Counted from the first letter of the stretch, positions 34,917-47,965 are shown. The stretch is 64,000 nucleotides of DNA from Udeniomyces pyricola (GCA_039545295.1 BCIK01000010.1:856304-920303), one strand, 5' to 3'. Numbers and translations are program-made. The notes: generated from the sequence alone by a model not told the origin.

Positions 34917-37900
34917 GCCCGATTGAGTTTCTAGTATCCCAGAAACCTAGCCAAAGCGGCTCAAGCAAGGTGCAAAGTGTCTCACATCGGTCGAGATGCC
35001 TGGGGCCTCGAAGAAAGTGTCAGCGTCGGCATCAGGGTCTTCGTCCTGGACAGTATCATCGTCAATGACACTCTCGTTCTCTTCAAGGTTGTACTCTTCA
35101 ATTGTCGATCGTTGGAGGAAGCCTCCGCCTCGGCTGTAGGATCTTGAGGGCTCTCGGTCGTGGTGAGGAGCCTTGGGGGCAGACGAAGCAGGAGCGTCGT
35201 CGTCATGGCCAAACTTGGGAATTGCAACGTCGATGAATCGCATGAGAGACTCTGCAACGATACAAACAAATAGAAGAAAGGGAGGGGGAGGAAGTTTCAT
35301 GTGCACATGGTAGTGAGCATGTCAGTAGGACATAGTGAGGAACGACGCTTTGTAAGGTCCATAGATGTAGGGTCAACTTACTGTACTTTGTATCCGAGAA
35401 GTTGACCTGAAGAACTGGAAGGTTGCCCGAGACTTTGAATCGAGTGATATTGGGCGCATTCAAGATCGCATTCTGGACGAGGAAAGACATATTGATGCGC
35501 TCGAGGACGTGGACTTCCTGACTGGTCTCGTCCGAAACGAGGGCCGAGAGACACGACTCCAGGTCTCGACCCATGAGTAACTATAGGCGCGTGGGAGAAA
35601 CGGATACGACTTTAGTTCAGCTAACGGCCAATTGGCCAGTCTACCTGTGAGTCATAGGGATTAAGGGAAATCCTTACCTGAGCCGACTCCAGGCGCACTG
35701 TGAACCGATCGTACATGAGCGATTCGAGCTTGAGGAAATCGTCGTCAGAATACTGCTGAGCCTTCTTTGCCTCAATCTGCTCCATGGCCTCCTTAGCGAC
35801 CAAGTTTGATTCAATCGCGATGTGACCGGCGTCGAGGACGATATGCTGGCACGTCTTGGTCTTGACGCTGTGGCCAGACGGAAAGCAAACGTTAATGATT
35901 TGCATGGCAATAAGTCAGTGCCCTGGACGCTCTGGACGATAGCGCGTTCAGGGACGTGATAGTTGGATAGAAGTCAGAGCTCACTCTTCAGGAATGATGA
36001 TGATAGGCGCGTTCATGTCGAGCTTGATGTCGAGTGTCTTGTGTTGCTGGATAGGCCAAGAAATACCGTAATTGATCAACAAAAGTCAGATCGGGTTTAT
36101 AGAGTCAAGGTGTCCGTCTTGAGATGGCACTCACCTGCAGGGCAAACTCGAGACCCGCCCTTGTCTCTTTTCGAATACCATCAAAAGTTTCGCTCGCGAC
36201 GTCCTGGAACGCACAATCAGATTCATGTAGAAGAGAACAGCAACAACAGTCAGCCTTGCTCACGCTGCACATCGACCCAAGAACTAGTTCCCACGGGCTA
36301 CCAGACGTACCATAAGGGCCGAGATGGACTCGAGCTGACTCTCAGGCGGCTTGAAGAACTGAACGACGCGCTCGACGTAGCCCTTATGGTATATGATTTC
36401 GAGGTGTCGCATCTTGACCGTCAATGCGTTGTCGGCCCGGCCGTCCAGCGGGTTATTCTCGAATCGCATCGAGAGGAACGGATTCTCGACGTCAGTCTCC
36501 ATCCGGATCTCATCGGCGACAATCTCGCCTTCTTCGGGCAACGTGTTCTTCCGTTCCTCTACTCGCGAGAGCTCTTCTTTGACGCGAACGATTTGAGGGT
36601 AGACAGACCCCTCGGTCGTGCCATCATAGACTCGGAAACCGCCAAGGGTGATCGTTGCATCAAAAGAACCTGTGAGTTGGACGACATCCGCCTGGAAAGC
36701 GTCCCAGACCACCGAGACAATCTCTAGCGCTTTGCCGTGCGGATCCTGACGAAGGACAAACGAACCCGTCTTGAGCTTGGCCGTGACGCGCATCTTGAGG
36801 GCGTCTCTCGGGATATCAGGCGATGGGCTGTCGTCGTGGGCATCTGGATCGTAGCCAACCAATGAGAGAAGACCTTTGCGATCGGCCTCAGTCATGGACT
36901 CATCGTCCGGCTGCGCGTTGGTCGCGTCGGTATGTTTTTTGGCCCCAAACGCCCACCCAATCCAACCGACCGCCTGGGCAGGAGCGTTAGCTCTCTTCTC
37001 CTCTTCTAGTTTGCGTCGCATCTGAGCATCCTTGCGGAGTTCGGACTTGGCGATGGAACGGTAGAAGCGGATATCCTCGTACGAGAGCTTGCGTTCGAGC
37101 TCATCAAAGTCCTCCAAATCCTGTCGTGCCGCACAAATCACGTCAAAGCGAGTTAAATTCCGGAACAAGGGTTTCGCCCACGTCAAAACGATGATGGTTA
37201 TAGCTATAAATCATCAACAACTCACCGAACCAGCAAGGCCTCCGGATGCCGTCTTGGACTTGACAAAGAGTTGAACGTAACGCTTGCGGTCATCCCTGCG
37301 CTCGGCAAAGTAAGGCCACGTCCACTTGCGGTTCTTTTCGTGGACCTCTGATCGAATGGCGTTGAGGGCAAACTTGAGACGCTGTCGCGCCGGATTAGCC
37401 GCCATGATAGCCTCGGCCGGGCGGAAGCGTCGGTACTGCCAGTGGAAGGTGAAATGACAAGGCAATCGAGACATGTCTTGATGAGTCAAACAAGTCACGC
37501 GAGGTCGTAAAATTGAGAAAGATGCGCGCACCTGTTGAGTTCGTGTGTAGAAATGAAACAGGTCAATCATGGACAGGGTATCTCGGTACTGATCGTCGTC
37601 CACAACGAATCCAAACTCGTCAAAGAGGACTTGTGCGTCAATCTGAGGCGTTTCCTTGTCGATATGTCGATTCATGATGATCTGGGCAAGGGAAAACGTG
37701 ACGCATGATCAGTTACTTGAAACCTCGCGCATGGACTACGCAGAACTCGCATTCCGGCTCAAAAAAAAAAAAAAAAAAAAAAAAAAAACGGTGCAGCTCA
37801 CTCTGCCTTCTCCTGTGACGGGCCGAAGAACGTATTGGTGGGCTTTGAGCTTTGCGTCGTCGTCGCCTGCTCGAGAGATCTTTGTGGGTCCAAGACGAGA

Positions 37901-39597
37901 GAAAGAGGATCAGTCGATCTGTTCCTCCGCGATATGATAGGACAAGCCGACGAACATAGAATGAAAGATGAAAATGAAGCTTACGAGTTGGGAAAAGTTG
38001 GTGATGGTCTCTTCGCGATCGACACCCGCGATGGTGCCCACGTCCGTGTCAAAGTAGATGGCCAAACTCGATAACTTGGCCATCTATCAAATCAAAGGAT
38101 CCAGACCCGAGAGGAGGTAAGACAATTCTGTGAGTAGTCTTCTTCCAGCGACAGGTCTAGAAACGTATGATAAACAGACGAACCTTGTGCAGCGCAGCCT
38201 TCGCGTCGTGGATGAAAGCCTCAACCCAGTTCTCGTCAGTTGAAACGGCCTTGAACTCGGCGAGGGTAATACCAGCCGCAAACGGATGCTGCAATGACAA
38301 GTCGTCAATCAAAGATCAGCTATTTGAGCAAGGGCGAGGTATCAGAAACGCCTCTGTGCACTCACATCTGGCGTGCTGAGCCGATCCTCGTATCGGACGT
38401 GAATGTTTTTCACCGTGATTTGCAAGTTGTTGATGATGTTACCAATCATAGTAGCCATCACGGACTCATTCTTCTTGGTCTCCTCTGAGAGACAGATAGA
38501 CCAAGGATCAAGTGGTTGGGCAGACGGGAGGAGGAGGGGGGGGGAGGAGGAGGAAGGTTGGTTCAAGTGAATGGGAAGGAGATACTGTCAATCGAACTAG
38601 CCACATTCAACTCGTTTCAAAATCCCATCTTGAACATGACAAGATCACACACGCACCCTCGCCTTTGCCAGAGACCTGACTCTTAATATCGATCGCCTCG
38701 GCCGCGTCAAGTCGCTCCTGCTTGGCCGCCTGCGCTCGACGGTCGTCCTCTGCCTGATCCGTCTGCGAGTCGTAGAGTAAGTTTACCGTGTCAGCTACTT
38801 ATGAGACGTGAGCAGGTATACTTTGTTGACGGCTTGTGAGTGAAAATACCTTGGTCTCTCCGCTAGGCACGGCGAGCAAGAAGACGTCCTCGATGATGAC
38901 CCGAACAGGTCTTGTGCCGAGGGCCGAGTACGGAATTGTGAGTGACAGTTGACCGAGGTGACCTATCAGACAGCAACAATCAGCGCCAGAAGGATCAAGT
39001 AGGGTCCATCAGTCCGTCTACGTTGATAGAAGGTATGTTTCCAGTCCAAGGCATCGACTGGAGTAATCGATCGGCTCTGGGCGAGCGAGGACGACCGGCG
39101 TACCTTCAGTGACGTCGACAGGAAGCCGGAACTTGTCGAGGGCCTCCTTTTTGAGCTTGAGGTTCTTGAGAACGACTTCGCCTGTTGGAGATAGAGAGCA
39201 TCGGGGAAGAAGAGTTGATTGTACGTCCGATGAGTGAGCATCCGTTCGTGATGGGTCATGATAAGAAAGGGGAGGAGGAGAATGACGAGCAGGCAAACAA
39301 GCACACGGCCAGTCCAGCGCGCAGGTCATCTCCGGGATGAGGCGAGGGCAGGACTGAGATTGCCGAGGGAGGACATACCACTCCAGAGGGAGATGTTGAG
39401 CTGATCGGTATTGAGGTTCTCGACATAGGGCGCGAGGAACCGGTTGAGAAGCTGTGATGATGGAAGGGATCTGTGAGAAAGGGGTCCTTCGGAGGGGGAA
39501 GGCGAAGAGGAAAGAGCGACGAGTAAGGGATGATGATGATGAGACTGACGGAGGAGACGAGGTTCCGGAGACCTGTCGAGGGACCCCAGGAACTCAT
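24887..39597 (-). CDS. VPS13: VPS13 bridge-like lipid transfer protein
   Basis: VPS13 is a rod-shaped protein with a long hydrophobic groove that moves lipids between organelles at contact sites. I read about 53 exons coding roughly 3200 aa; boundaries were checked only in part. The first exon (39597 to about 39550) starts 'MSSWGPSTGLRNLVSS' and joins 'LLNRFLAPYVENLNTDQLN', the chorein N-terminal domain, followed by 'VVLKNLKLKKEALDKF'. Repeating-groove and middle regions run to about 30200. The adaptor-binding region covers about 30200-26700 ('LLPFDIKYRVFDKN', 'PYIFLNKTGLPLAIRSK'). The C-terminal ATG2_C-like part is at about 26550-25370 ('[22 protein letters not shown]', 'KTVFGVTDSISKVTGSIGKG', 'GIRNTTTVFD', 'LPRFVAGDGILR', 'PYSAREALGQSWL'), and a PH-like end finishes 'SWNERRMQAE'. 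All regions look intact. Two poly-A tracts lie in introns. The start ATG lacks the usual hydrophobic opening, so an alternative first exon is possible. Confidence 0.95.
34871..34915. repeat. 45-nt poly-A tract in a VPS13 intron
   Basis: 45 consecutive A on the + strand, so poly-T in the sense of VPS13. It sits about 20 nt upstream of a 3' splice site (exon starting near 34853) and can act as an exaggerated polypyrimidine tract. Confidence 0.95.
37761..37788. repeat. 28-nt poly-A tract in a VPS13 intron
   Basis: 28 consecutive A on the + strand (poly-T in sense), shortly after a gtgagc donor near 37812 and before the next exon near 37680. Confidence 0.93.
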
Positions 39598-39805
39598 GGA
39601 TGTGTCGGAAAGGGGTGAAGAAGGATGTATGCAGGCAGGATGCGATGGATGCTAAGGGCTACAGTATAGGTGAGAAGGGAGATGGGGCAGGAGACGATGA
39701 GATCGAAAGGGGAATGGTCGAGTGAGGGCAAGGGGAGGGGAGGGGAGGTCGATGGGATTCTAGACAGAGAGAGACAGAGAGAGTGTGTGTGTCGAGAGGT
39801 GGCTC

Positions 39806-39932
39806 ATGCATCATGCATCATGCATCATGACGGAGGCCGAGGACCATCGACCAGATTCCAGGCCCGACATGCCCAACACATACACACACGCACACTAACA
39901 CACACACGCACACTAACACACACACGCACACG
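39806..39932. repeat. ATCATGC tandem and AC-rich minisatellite
   Basis: Four near-perfect catcatg-type units, then three copies of a unit of about 19 nt reading 'acacacacgcacactaac'. Seen directly. Confidence 0.85.
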
Positions 39933-40474
39933 CTACAACTCGTCGATAATTCTAGGATCAACTCGTTTGGCCTCTCAGCAAGGCAGCTCCAAACCGATTA
40001 CAATCTACACTTGGCCTCACTACTGATCATCAATACGACCACTCATCATCAACGAGAGATTGATCAGATTAACGTTTAACACTGATTGATCCTGGCGGCC
40101 AACGGTGCTCACTAACCCAAACTCACCCTCTTTCACGCAGACGGTATGATCTCTTCGATCCTTACCAGCTATTACTCAATATATATATATACATACTCGA
40201 CTCAACAGACGATCCACAATCTACGTCATGTCCAACGTCACATCGATTTCCTAACACCACATCATCATCATCCTCTCCAGCCTCAAGAACCCCTCATCAG
40301 CGTTCCGACTTTGACCCTACTATCACCTCAATTCCATCTTGTAAAGACATGATCCACAACCAACACCGTGACCTGGCATGACGTGCACAATCATAGCAGT
40401 AGTAGCAGCAGCACTGAAACTTGCGAGTTTCATCAACATCTGTTCTTTTCCTTACTCTATAGTTCTCAGACGCG

Positions 40475-40675
40475 ATGGACTTGAACGACTTTCCCCCTCC
40501 CCCTGGTGATCAGTTTCCCATCAAGCACGGGTCTCATAGCAAGAACGACCTACCTTCGATCCATCTCTCCGGATCTTACCTGGGCGCTTCTTCATACCAT
40601 CCGACGCTCCTACCGATCCACGATGATCGGACGACGACCGAACTTCCAGTCAGTGATGACCGCACCGAAATCTGA
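40475..40675 (+). CDS. Small hypothetical ORF (66 aa)
   Basis: ATG to TGA without interruption, starting 'MDLNDFPPPPGDQF' and ending 'VSDDRTEI'. It is hydrophilic, with Pro, Ser, His and Asp, no signal peptide or membrane helix, and no family I recognise. A splice-acceptor-like 'ctctatagttctcag' lies just upstream. It is the only + strand ORF in the interval with a sensible-looking composition, but at this length it could be chance. Confidence 0.25.
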   Translation: MDLNDFPPPPGDQFPIKHGSHSKNDLPSIHLSGSYLGASSYHPTLLPIHDDRTTTELPVSDDRTEI

Positions 40676-41778
40676 TCCTGCTCATCCAAGGGCTGGCTCA
40701 TCTCGAGCGAGCTCAGATCAAGGTGTTTCGAGCTGGGCTACTACGTCTTTCTTCCGTGGCCCGACCTGTAGTCCTCGAAAGCTGAGTTGAAACGAGCAGA
40801 CGACCTAAACCTGATCGTGGATGATCGTGGATGATGGTGACGATGATGATGATGATGATGATGATGCATGGTCGGCGACGCCGAGCACGGTCTAGCTGAT
40901 GGACTGCTTCTCTGGTTGGCCAGCTCTTAGCTCGTTTGGGTTCAGCCTTCGAGGATGATTGATGAATGATGAAAGAGAGGGTCGGCTAATAAAGTAGTGG
41001 AGGCAACTGCAGCTCATGGCTTCAAGAGACCGTTGGCGGCGCATATAACAAGGCGTGCGCCCGGTCGATAGATCGAAGCTGATGGCGTATTCATTGGGTT
41101 GAAGATTGATACCCCATCCCACGATCAGGTTTTTCTGTTGTAGATACAAGATGGCAGATGATGACAGATGCATAAACAACGGTGTGGTTGCAGTCGAAGG
41201 TGGGTCGATGGGGGTCTAGCGTCTCACGTCCAATAGCAATATAGATACATATATATCTAGTAACCATACATCACAACTTTGCGCTCGGGTCGAATGTCAC
41301 AAGTAAGGTACGTGCCGGTGCGGCCTGCACACGCACACTTATCCACATCAACGCACATATATTCAAACGCAGGCCTGACCGACCTAGATAGCTGTCGTCA
41401 TAGGACCAGAATCTCATGTTGTACAGTTCAATGAGGCTTCTTCGATTCAAGTGATCAACAAAACTGATCCAATCATCGCCCTGCGCAGACACATACTTTC
41501 AGAGCTCCAGCTCACACTACCATGAATATGATCATGACTTCTTAGCTTTGACCGTTATTCTCACTCTTCTCAAAAAGCAAAACATGCCACAAGATGAGAA
41601 AACAAAGATAGATCGTGCGGTCATAGGGACACAAAAAATAAGGAGGAAGAATAAGGAGAAGCAAATTGATAGAAATGTGGGGGGGGGGGGGGGTCGAAAA
41701 CAGAAAAGCATGCAACGAAAACAAGGAGAACCAAAAGCCAACTAGGCTACCCTACTACTAGTCCCCGACGAACAACAC

Positions 41779-44700
41779 TTAGGCAGAGGCATCCCTAGCC
41801 TTGGCCTTAGCGGCCATGACGTTAAGGGCGCTACCGGCCTTGAACCACGAGAGCTGGTTCTCGTTGCTGTGAATAGTAACAAAAAAAAGGATAGTGAGTA
41901 AGATGTGCTCGAAGGTAATCAAGAATCATTCCAGCTGATAGAAGACCAAACGTACAAAGTGTGCGAAACCTCAATCTTCTCAACCGATCCGTCCTCGTGC
42001 TTGACCTCAACGGAGAGGTTCTTGCCGGGAGCGATGTCGTTCAAGCCGAGAATCGAGATCTTGTCGGTGGGCTGGATGAGGTCGTAGTCCGAAGGCTTGG
42101 TGAACCAGAGGGGGAGCATACCTAAGACGGAAAAGGATAGAATCGAACACGTGTCAGTGGATTACGAACTTGACAATGATGTCATTCCCATGAGAACTAC
42201 TCACCCTGCTTCTTGAGGTTAGTCTCGTGGATTCGAGCAAACGATCGAACGATGACGGCAACACCACCAAGGAATCGGGGCTCAAGAGCGGCGTGCTCTC
42301 GAGAAGATCCCTCTCCGTAGTTCTCGTCACCAACGACAACCCAAGGGATGCCGTTCTCTCGGTAGTAACTGTATGGTGAGAAAAAAAAAGCGAATAGAGC
42401 GAGATGTTAGGGTGATCAGAACACAATGTCACCTAACTCCCAGCCGAATATATATATATACAAAACAAGACGATAGAAATATTACTCACGCGGCAACAGC
42501 GGGGACACCTCCGAACTCGCCAGTGACCTGGTTGATGATGGAGTTGGCCTTGCCGTTCTGGGCGTTGATGGCACCGATGAGGCAGTTCTCAGAGATGTTC
42601 TTGAGGTGACCTCGGTACTTGAGCCAGGGTCCACCAGCCGAGATGTGGTCGGTGGCTGCAAGAGGATCGATCAAAGTAACGAGGTTAGCCATTGCGCGCG
42701 ATGCTGAATTCCACCCATGAGAACGCGAGAAGAGAGGATGAGAAAACGTTACGCACTGCACTTGCCGACAGCCTTGATAAGGACAGGGGCGTCAACGTAG
42801 TCCTTGCCATCCCAGGGCTTGAAGGGAGCGAGGAGCTGGAGTCGGTCCGAGGTAGGCGAGACAGCGACGTTAACGGTCGAACCGTCAGCGGGGGGAGCCT
42901 GGAAGGTGTCCTCTCCGGGGTCGAAACCCTTGGGGGGAAGCTCCTTGCCGGAAGGCTCAGAGAACTTGAAGGGCTTGCCGTCCTTGCCGGTGAGCGAGTC
43001 GGTGAGGGGGTTGAAGGAGAGGTCACCAGCGAAGGTCATGGCGGTGACGATCTGTATGAAGCAGGGGAGAACATCAAGGTACCAATCAGTCTCAGCTGGC
43101 TACACACATCCAGGATAGTTCGGAAAGGCCCACTCACATCAGGGGAAGCAACGAAAGCGTGAGTGGCCGGGTTGGCATCGTTTCGGCCAGTGAAGTTTCG
43201 GTTGTACGAGGTGATGACTAAGGCGAACCAGAGGAAAGAAGTGGCGAATCGTCAGTACAGACACGGCAGCAAAGGTGTCAGATAAAAGTAAGGTGGTAAG
43301 ACGAACTCGAGTTGGGGGTTCCCTTGGCGACATCCTGCCTGTCCCACTGTCCAATGCAAGGACCGCAGGCGTTGGCGAGGACGACTCCACCGACGTTCTC
43401 GAACGACTCAATGACACCGTCTCGGGCAATGGTAGCTCGGACCTGCTCGGATCCGGGGGTGATGGTGAACTTGGACTTGGTGACGAGTCCGTGGGCGTAA
43501 GCCTCGTTGGCGATCGAAGCCGATCGGGTCATGTCCTCGTACGACGAGTTGGTGCACGATCCGATAAGTCCGACCTTGAGCTCAGAAGGCCACGAGTTGG
43601 CCTTGACAGCCTCAGCAAACTTGGAAATGGGGGTGGCAAGATCCGGGGTGAAGGGACCGTTGACGTGGGGCTCGAGCTCGGAAAGGTTCTGAGGATGAGG
43701 GAAGGGTGAGTAGAGCAGCAAGGCCACGGGATCAGCAACGATTCGTGAGAAAAAAAAAGTATCGACGATCGTGGTAGACTCACGATGGTGATGAGCTCGT
43801 CGTACTCGGCTCCCTGGTCGGGCTGGAGGTTGTGGTTGAAGGTCTTGGCGTACGAGGCGATGTCGGATCGGCCAGTAGCGTTAAGGTAGCCCTCCATCCT
43901 CGAGTTGTAAGGGAAGACGGAAGTGGTAGCACCAATCTCGGCACCCATGTTGCAGATGGTGGCCATACCAGTGCACGAGAGAGACTCAACTCCGGGACCG
44001 TGGTACTCGATGATGGCACCGGTTCCACCCTTGACGGTGAGGATACCAGCGACCTTGCAGATGACGTCTGCGAGAAGAAAAAATCAAGTAGAACAAGAAC
44101 GCGATGACCAGGGAAGTCAGGACCTAAGCATCAACAGATGAACCTCTAAGAGGCGCATATAACGTACCCTTGGGGGTAGTCCATCCGGAGATCTTGCCCT
44201 CGAGCCTGACACCGATGACCTTGGGGCACTTAAGCTCCCAAGGGATGCCGGCCATGACGTCGACGGCGTCAGCTCCTCCGACACCGCAAGCAACCATACC
44301 GAGACCTCCGGCGTTGGGGGTGTGCGAGTCAGTTCCGATCATCATTCCTCCGGGGAAAGCGTAGTTCTCGAGGATGATCTGGTGGATGATACCGGATCCG
44401 GCCTTCCAGAAACCGATTCCGTACTAAACGAGCGGGAAAGAGTGAGTTTAGGCGGACGGTCAGTTATCGATGCACAACAGACAGAAGAGCAGGCGCCCGA
44501 GCTTAGAGAGAAGGAACGGACCTTGGCAGTGGCAGTAGCAAGGAAGTCGTAAACCTCCCTGTTGATGTTGTTGGCTCGGGCAAGATCCTTGACACCTCCA
44601 ACCTGGGCCTCAATCAAGTGGTCGCAGTGGACGGTGGTGGGGACAGCGGTCTGGGGGAGACCGGCCGACATGAACTGAAGGATAGCCATCTGGGCGGTGG

Positions 44701-45636
44701 CGTCCTGGCAAGCAACTCGCTGTGGTACGCATAGGGAAGGGGGGCAATAGCAAACAAGGGAATGTGTTGGATCAGAGCCTGTTTGATGTGAAGAAGAGTG
44801 AGATAGATAACGGCGAGCTGGCAAACTCACGTCGGGTCGGAGCTTGAGGTACGAAACACCTCGCTCAATGTGCTGGGTCTCGGGCTCGTCGAGGTGACCG
44901 TAAACAATCTTCTCGGCAAGGGTGAGGGGCTTGTCGAGTCTGGATGGAAATCAAGAATACAGGAGACAAAAGGGTGAGCTCGAATCCCAGACGAGCGATT
45001 GGGCAATTAGACGAGATGTGATTGGTCGCGCGGGCTGGTTTGGTTTGTGTCCACCTGTGTGAAGAATGAGGAGGCAACAAGCTTGCCCGCCCGGCCTCTC
45101 CCAGGACCTCTCTCAAACGAGATGCCATTGTCTAGCCTCTCCAGTTACACCCTGACAGATGAACCAAAGCTCTCGGCGATGTCAAAGCCATCTTGAAGCA
45201 ATGATAGGCGAGCGCGAGGGCAAGGCTGACGGCGAGAGCGAGCAAGAAAAGAATTTGCGACAAGCGACGGCATTCGAGGCGGTACTTACCGGCCTCGCAC
45301 AATACCGAGGTTGTCCTCAATCCTCTGGTAGTTGATGTAGTCTGAATGAGGTGAATAGTATACGGATAGAGGACGCGTGAGTGAGTGGGAAGATGAAAGA
45401 GAGGGAAACACGTGGGAGAGGGACCGGCAGCCAGGGGACGTGCCGAAGCCGGAAGAGGGTGGCAAAAGAAAAGCGAGAGAGAGAGAGAGAGAAGAGCAAC
45501 AAAGAGAAGAGAACTGACGGGTGCCCTTGTCAAGCTTGGACATCTTGACCTTGGTGTCACCAATCCTCGGGGAGAGGGTGGCCATTCCCCGAGGGGAGAT
45601 GTGCTTGAGAATCGAAGCGGGGATCTTGTTAATCAT
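41779..45636 (-). CDS. ACO1: Aconitate hydratase (mitochondrial aconitase)
   Basis: Interconverts citrate and isocitrate in the TCA cycle using a [4Fe-4S] cluster. Thirteen exons by reading: 45636-45519, 45341-45290, 44939-44831, 44719-44522, 44423-44168, 44067-43784, 43688-43307, 43217-43138, 43051-42757, 42655-42490, 42368-42205, 42121-41956 and 41866-41779, all in frame, giving 785 aa, the usual length. The three cluster Cys are present in '[11 protein letters not shown]' and '[11 protein letters not shown]'. Other signatures are '[13 protein letters not shown]', '[11 protein letters not shown]' and '[15 protein letters not shown]'. The N-terminus '[17 protein letters not shown]' is short, basic and amphipathic, fitting a mitochondrial presequence. 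A possible 3' splice site (ctcacag) lies just before this ATG, so an upstream leader exon is possible. In yeast Aco1 also helps maintain mtDNA. Confidence 0.97.
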
Positions 45637-46677
45637 CCTGTGAGGTTGGCAAGGCGGGGGCGAGGGAGAGAAAGAGAGAGAGAAGGGCAGGGGCAAGGGG
45701 AAGGGGAGAGGGGCGAGGAAAGGGAGCGAAGAGTGAAGGAAGAGGAGGGATCGAGAACCAAGTCGTTGTGGAGGGAATCACAGAAAAAGAGAAGGAGACA
45801 GATGGGTGTTAGACAGATGGAAGGAGAATGTGGAGCGAGTGATGGGAAGGGTGGGTGAGGAGACGAGCCTTTAAGAAAAGGAAGGAACGGAGGGCAAGGA
45901 GGAGGAGGAGGAGGAGATGGGCGTTGCAAGGAGAGACAGCGAGAGAGAGCCAATCGAGCTCCTTGCTTTGCGTTTGACCTTCTGTTGAGCCTGTTCCCGG
46001 CGCTCACCCGCCCGCGACTTCGCCCGAAAACCGCGTTGTCGGACAATTCCCCCGGGGGCCTCGCTCTTTCTTGCTCGCTCTTGCTCCCTCTTGCTCGCTC
46101 CTTGGGACTCATGATGGACTGGCACATTTCTTTTGCTCTCTCTCCATCTTTCAATTAGCCATTCACGTCGCACGCGTTTCATGCTTCGATATCTGTGTTC
46201 ATCTATCTTCACCACCGTTATGACGTATTTAACATATATGTCGACCGACACCTGTTATTCATACTACTTACTTACTCGTCATCATCACCAACTTACACAC
46301 TCCATCAATATCTCCTATCTTGATCCTCGCAACGACATGTATACATATGGATATTCATCTCCTCCATACATGCATGCACGTTCATCGACAGATCTGTAGA
46401 TACACACGCAGTAACCGTCTGCTTCAAGTCGTGGTGGGTGTGACTAATGTCTTCATGTTCGGTCTTTCCATTGCATCAGCATATAGCAATAAATCAGACT
46501 TTCTGCCCGTATACGGTTCACTTTTGCTTCATTCACACACGCCTTTCACAGACAACAACAACCACAAACGCAACCCAAAGAATGACGGACACCAAGACCT
46601 GGCTCATGCATGTATAAGATTGAAAGGCATAAACCCGATCCAGGAACCCAAGAGCGCAAGAAGGAAGGCGAGCGCAA
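45637..46677. other. Intergenic region upstream of aconitase, 3' of eL15
   Basis: About 1 kb between tandem minus-strand genes. The part next to aconitase is purine-rich on the + strand (gaga repeats near 45475-45495 and 45670-45690) and should contain the aconitase promoter and 5' UTR. The distal part holds the eL15 3' UTR. No gene seen. Confidence 0.5.
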
Positions 46678-46879
46678 CTATCGGTACCTCCTGAGAGAGA
46701 GGGTGTTGTGCTTCTTCCAGGTCTTTCGCCACTCGGACTTGTTTCGGAGGTGACCCTTGCCAAGACCTCGGTTCTGCTTGCCAATCGAGGTAAGGCCTCG
46801 GGCCTCTCGGTGCTTGTGGACAGCGTTGGCGATCCAGTTGATTCGGGGGTCTCGTCGGATAGCCTTGTGCGAAGGGTCA

Positions 46880-46922
<43 letters not shown>

Positions 46923-47965
46923 TCCAGTACGAGTTAAGGACTCGGAGGTTACCTAAAAAGGAAGGAAGGAAACATCATGAAATGAGCGGGAAGCCCTTTG
47001 GCGAAAAGGAGCATATATATATGCATATATATGCCGGGAACGATCAGGCCTAAAAGAAGGCAGAACTTACCGCATCGTCGACCAACTCGCTCCTCAGCGG
47101 TCGATCGGAGTCCTCGCTGGAACTTGAGGTGGTTGACTCCGTGTCGGACGGGCTTACCGAAGGTAGCTCTGTGAGAAAGGAGCGAAGAGACCTCAAGGTC
47201 AGTATGCTGATGCTCGTCATCTTGACCTCAAGGGCACGCCGGTTCATCCCATCCGCCATGCAAGCCTTCGTCCTGGTTCCTTCTTTCCCGACCTCATTTG
47301 CCCGCTGTGTCTGCCACCATCCGACAAGAACCAGACTATCGATTGACGATGACGAGTATGAAAAGAGCGACTGACCCCTTCTTGACGGGCTTCTTCCTGT
47401 TACCCCTTCGGACTCGAACTCGGTAGATAAGGTAGCCCTGCTTGGCCTTGTATCCGAGTCGACGAGCCTTGTCGGGTCGCGAAGGTCGGGAAGCTCGGTG
47501 AACGACAGCGAGCTGTCGGTACTCCCAGCACCTAGAGGCGGCGAAGGCAAAGCAGAATCAGGAGTCGAGAGCAAAAGGGCGAAGGAGGCGACCGAGCGCG
47601 AAGAGGGAAAAGGCGGCGCAGGATTTGGGCAAAGGGAGACAAGGGCGTAGAAAGAGGCGTTTGGAGAGAACAGGTGAAGAATGCGCAAGTCGATTATTGG
47701 TTCATGAGAGGGACAAGAGCAGGCGGGCCAAGCGAAAAGGGTGCGTAGGAGCAAAGGCGGGAGAGGCGAAGACGAAGGTGAAGAGAGGTAGCAATGGGCA
47801 AGAAAAGTGAGCAAAGGAAACCTCGCCAGCGACAACGCAAGGGAAGAACAGGAGAGGGCGAGCCCAGAGAAAGAAGCAAAGAGCGTACCTGACCCTCATG
47901 AGGAACCTCATGACATCCGACTGCTTCTTCTTGTAAAGCTCCGAGACATAAGTGTAGGCACCCAT
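46678..47965 (-). CDS. RPL15: 60S ribosomal protein eL15
   Basis: Structural protein of the cytosolic 60S subunit. Four exons by reading: 47965-47889, 47531-47376, 47168-47071 and 46952-46678, giving 201 aa (family about 204). The protein opens '[20 protein letters not shown]', contains '[20 protein letters not shown]', '[20 protein letters not shown]', '[16 protein letters not shown]' and '[18 protein letters not shown]', and ends '[10 protein letters not shown]'. The first intron is long (357 nt), as in many ribosomal protein genes; I looked for a C/D-box snoRNA in the two longest introns and did not find a convincing one. It is divergent from SEC9. Confidence 0.98.

Larger units (their letters stand above)
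39598..41778. other. Gene-poor interval between VPS13 and aconitase
   Basis: 2.2 kb, the longest stretch without a convincing gene. It contains the VPS13 promoter, simple repeats (atcatgc units about 39806-39832, AC-rich units about 39880-39932, gat units about 40846-40866), a run of 15 G (41679-41693) and one small ORF listed separately. No RNA gene or transposon remnant is recognised. Confidence 0.6.

Noticed and set aside
35963..36727. 254-codon + strand ORF opposite VPS13
   Set aside because: It is the antisense shadow of a large VPS13 exon; the minus strand gives conserved VPS13 sequence and the + product resembles nothing.
39800..39935. CRISPR-like repeats
   Set aside because: Units are simple dinucleotide or heptamer repeats without unique spacers; the DNA is eukaryotic.
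47172..47530. snoRNA within eL15 introns
   Set aside because: Only partial C/D-like motifs, wrongly spaced; no terminal stem.
47050..47835. 261-codon ORF in the eL15 locus
   Set aside because: It runs through introns in another frame; the spliced eL15 protein accounts for the locus.
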